From contig JADFON010000137.1 in assembly GCA_022562855.1 (NCBI GenBank), positions 1-5,853 on the forward strand: a stretch of DNA of 5,853 nucleotides. The letters run 5' to 3'. Source of the stretch: Candidatus Zhuqueibacterota bacterium (GTDB lineage Bacteria; SM23-31). Under the pieces are notes generated by a model that was not told the origin of the DNA, searched no databases, and saw only the letters and a list, made by a program, of their open reading frames with translations. The translations under genes were made by a program, and so were the position numbers. Shown here piece after piece: positions 5,446 to 5,853 of this stretch; position 1 is the stretch's first letter; every line of letters starts with the position of its first letter.

Positions 5446-5853
5446 ATGAATTATTATAAATCTATCCGTTTGTTGTTTTATTTAGTCATAGTAATTGCTG
5501 TACATTACAATACACTATATGCCGGGCAAAGCGTAAATCTGAGGTTAAACTTGTCTAAGGGAGATACGTATTACCTTGCATCGACAAACGAGCAGACAAT
5601 TACCATAGAGATGATGGGGATGCTTACTGAGATCGGTATGAACCTGAGATTTGGTCAAGAGTTCCATGTCGATGATGTACAAGGCAATATTTTCAACATT
5701 CGCACGACGTTTACGGACGTTGCTATAAAAATGGATATGGCTGGAGGTATGTTTGGAATATCGAACGTTGATTACGACTCGAGAAGACAGTCGAATCCGG
5801 ACCACCCGGTCGCAAACATTTTCGCCGGTTTGGTCGGTGAAAGTTTCTCAATG
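5446..5853 (+). CDS. exported protein of unknown function, DUF6263-like, 3' end outside window
   Basis: The first 136 codons are open to the right edge. Residues 1-26 look like a signal peptide: K5 and R8 in a short basic start, hydrophobic LLFYLVIVIAV (9-19), probable cleavage after the A of LYA at 24-26; there is no lipobox cysteine. The mature part starts VNLRLNLSKGDTYYLASTNEQ, followed by Met-rich strands with MMGM (56-59), FHVDDVQGNIFNIRTTFTDVAIKMDMAG. Alternating strands and the K-G-D-T-Y opening recall DUF6263-type exported proteins, whose role is unknown; the match is from memory. ATG 5446 follows GGA (5436-5438) at 7 bases, a weak ribosome-binding site, and an in-frame stop at 5428-5430 bounds the start. 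TATATTAT at 5421-5428 could be a -10 region but no -35 is evident. It begins 97 bases after a terminator, so is transcribed separately from the peptidase. Confidence 0.8.
   Translation, partial: MNYYKSIRLLFYLVIVIAVHYNTLYAGQSVNLRLNLSKGDTYYLASTNEQTITIEMMGMLTEIGMNLRFGQEFHVDDVQGNIFNIRTTFTDVAIKMDMAGGMFGISNVDYDSRRQSNPDHPVANIFAGLVGESFSM

Noticed and set aside
5545-5805. 86-codon minus-strand open frame
   Set aside because: It is antisense to the exported-protein gene, which has a signal peptide and bounded start.

Overview
The window holds four protein-coding genes, two of them cut by the window edges, separated by unusually roomy, repeat-rich intergenic DNA. It has Shine-Dalgarno-led starts, sigma70-like promoter candidates, factor-independent terminators and mostly exported products, so it is bacterial chromosome. 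The large exported M14 metallopeptidase with a C-terminal glutamine-amidotransferase-like domain resembles a type I associate with Bacteroidetes, Acidobacteria and FCB-group candidate phyla such as Marinimicrobia, Calditrichota or KSB1. That placement is from memory of family style, not from a search, and is tentative.

Layout. Positions 1-597 (minus) carry the N-terminal 199 codons of a membrane-anchored N-acetylmuramoyl-L-alanine amidase with an AMIN-like region; its 3' end lies outside the window. Positions 598-1041 are non-coding: a possible amidase promoter, a 16-bp inverted repeat, a compound palindromic element (774-912) and a bidirectional terminator (975-1010). Positions 1042-1410 (minus) encode a small STAS-domain anti-sigma-factor-antagonist-like protein with the phosphorylatable serine conserved. 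Positions 1411-2142 are non-coding: a weak STAS promoter, a second inverted copy of the palindromic element with a 19-bp tandem array, a perfect 11-bp-arm hairpin, a possible three-way-junction fold, an AT-rich stretch and a good sigma70-like promoter. Positions 2143-5259 (plus) encode the 1038-residue exported M14 metallopeptidase, followed by a strong terminator (5306-5349). From 5446 to the right edge (plus) lies the first 136 codons of an exported protein of unknown function, resembling DUF6263-type proteins.

The genes do not form one operon: terminators close the STAS and peptidase units, and the strand switches between them. Common themes are the cell envelope (amidase, two exported proteins) and one regulator with no partner kinase or phosphatase in view. 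The most useful corrections are two start sites (STAS at 1410, not 1419; peptidase at 2143, not 2098) and the recovery of the two edge-truncated genes. I see no clear evidence of a wholly new multi-gene system. The best leads are the repeat family bracketing the STAS gene, the Arg-Gly-rich insert in the peptidase, the complete absence of cysteine in that protein, and the unexplained hairpins at 1783-1869.
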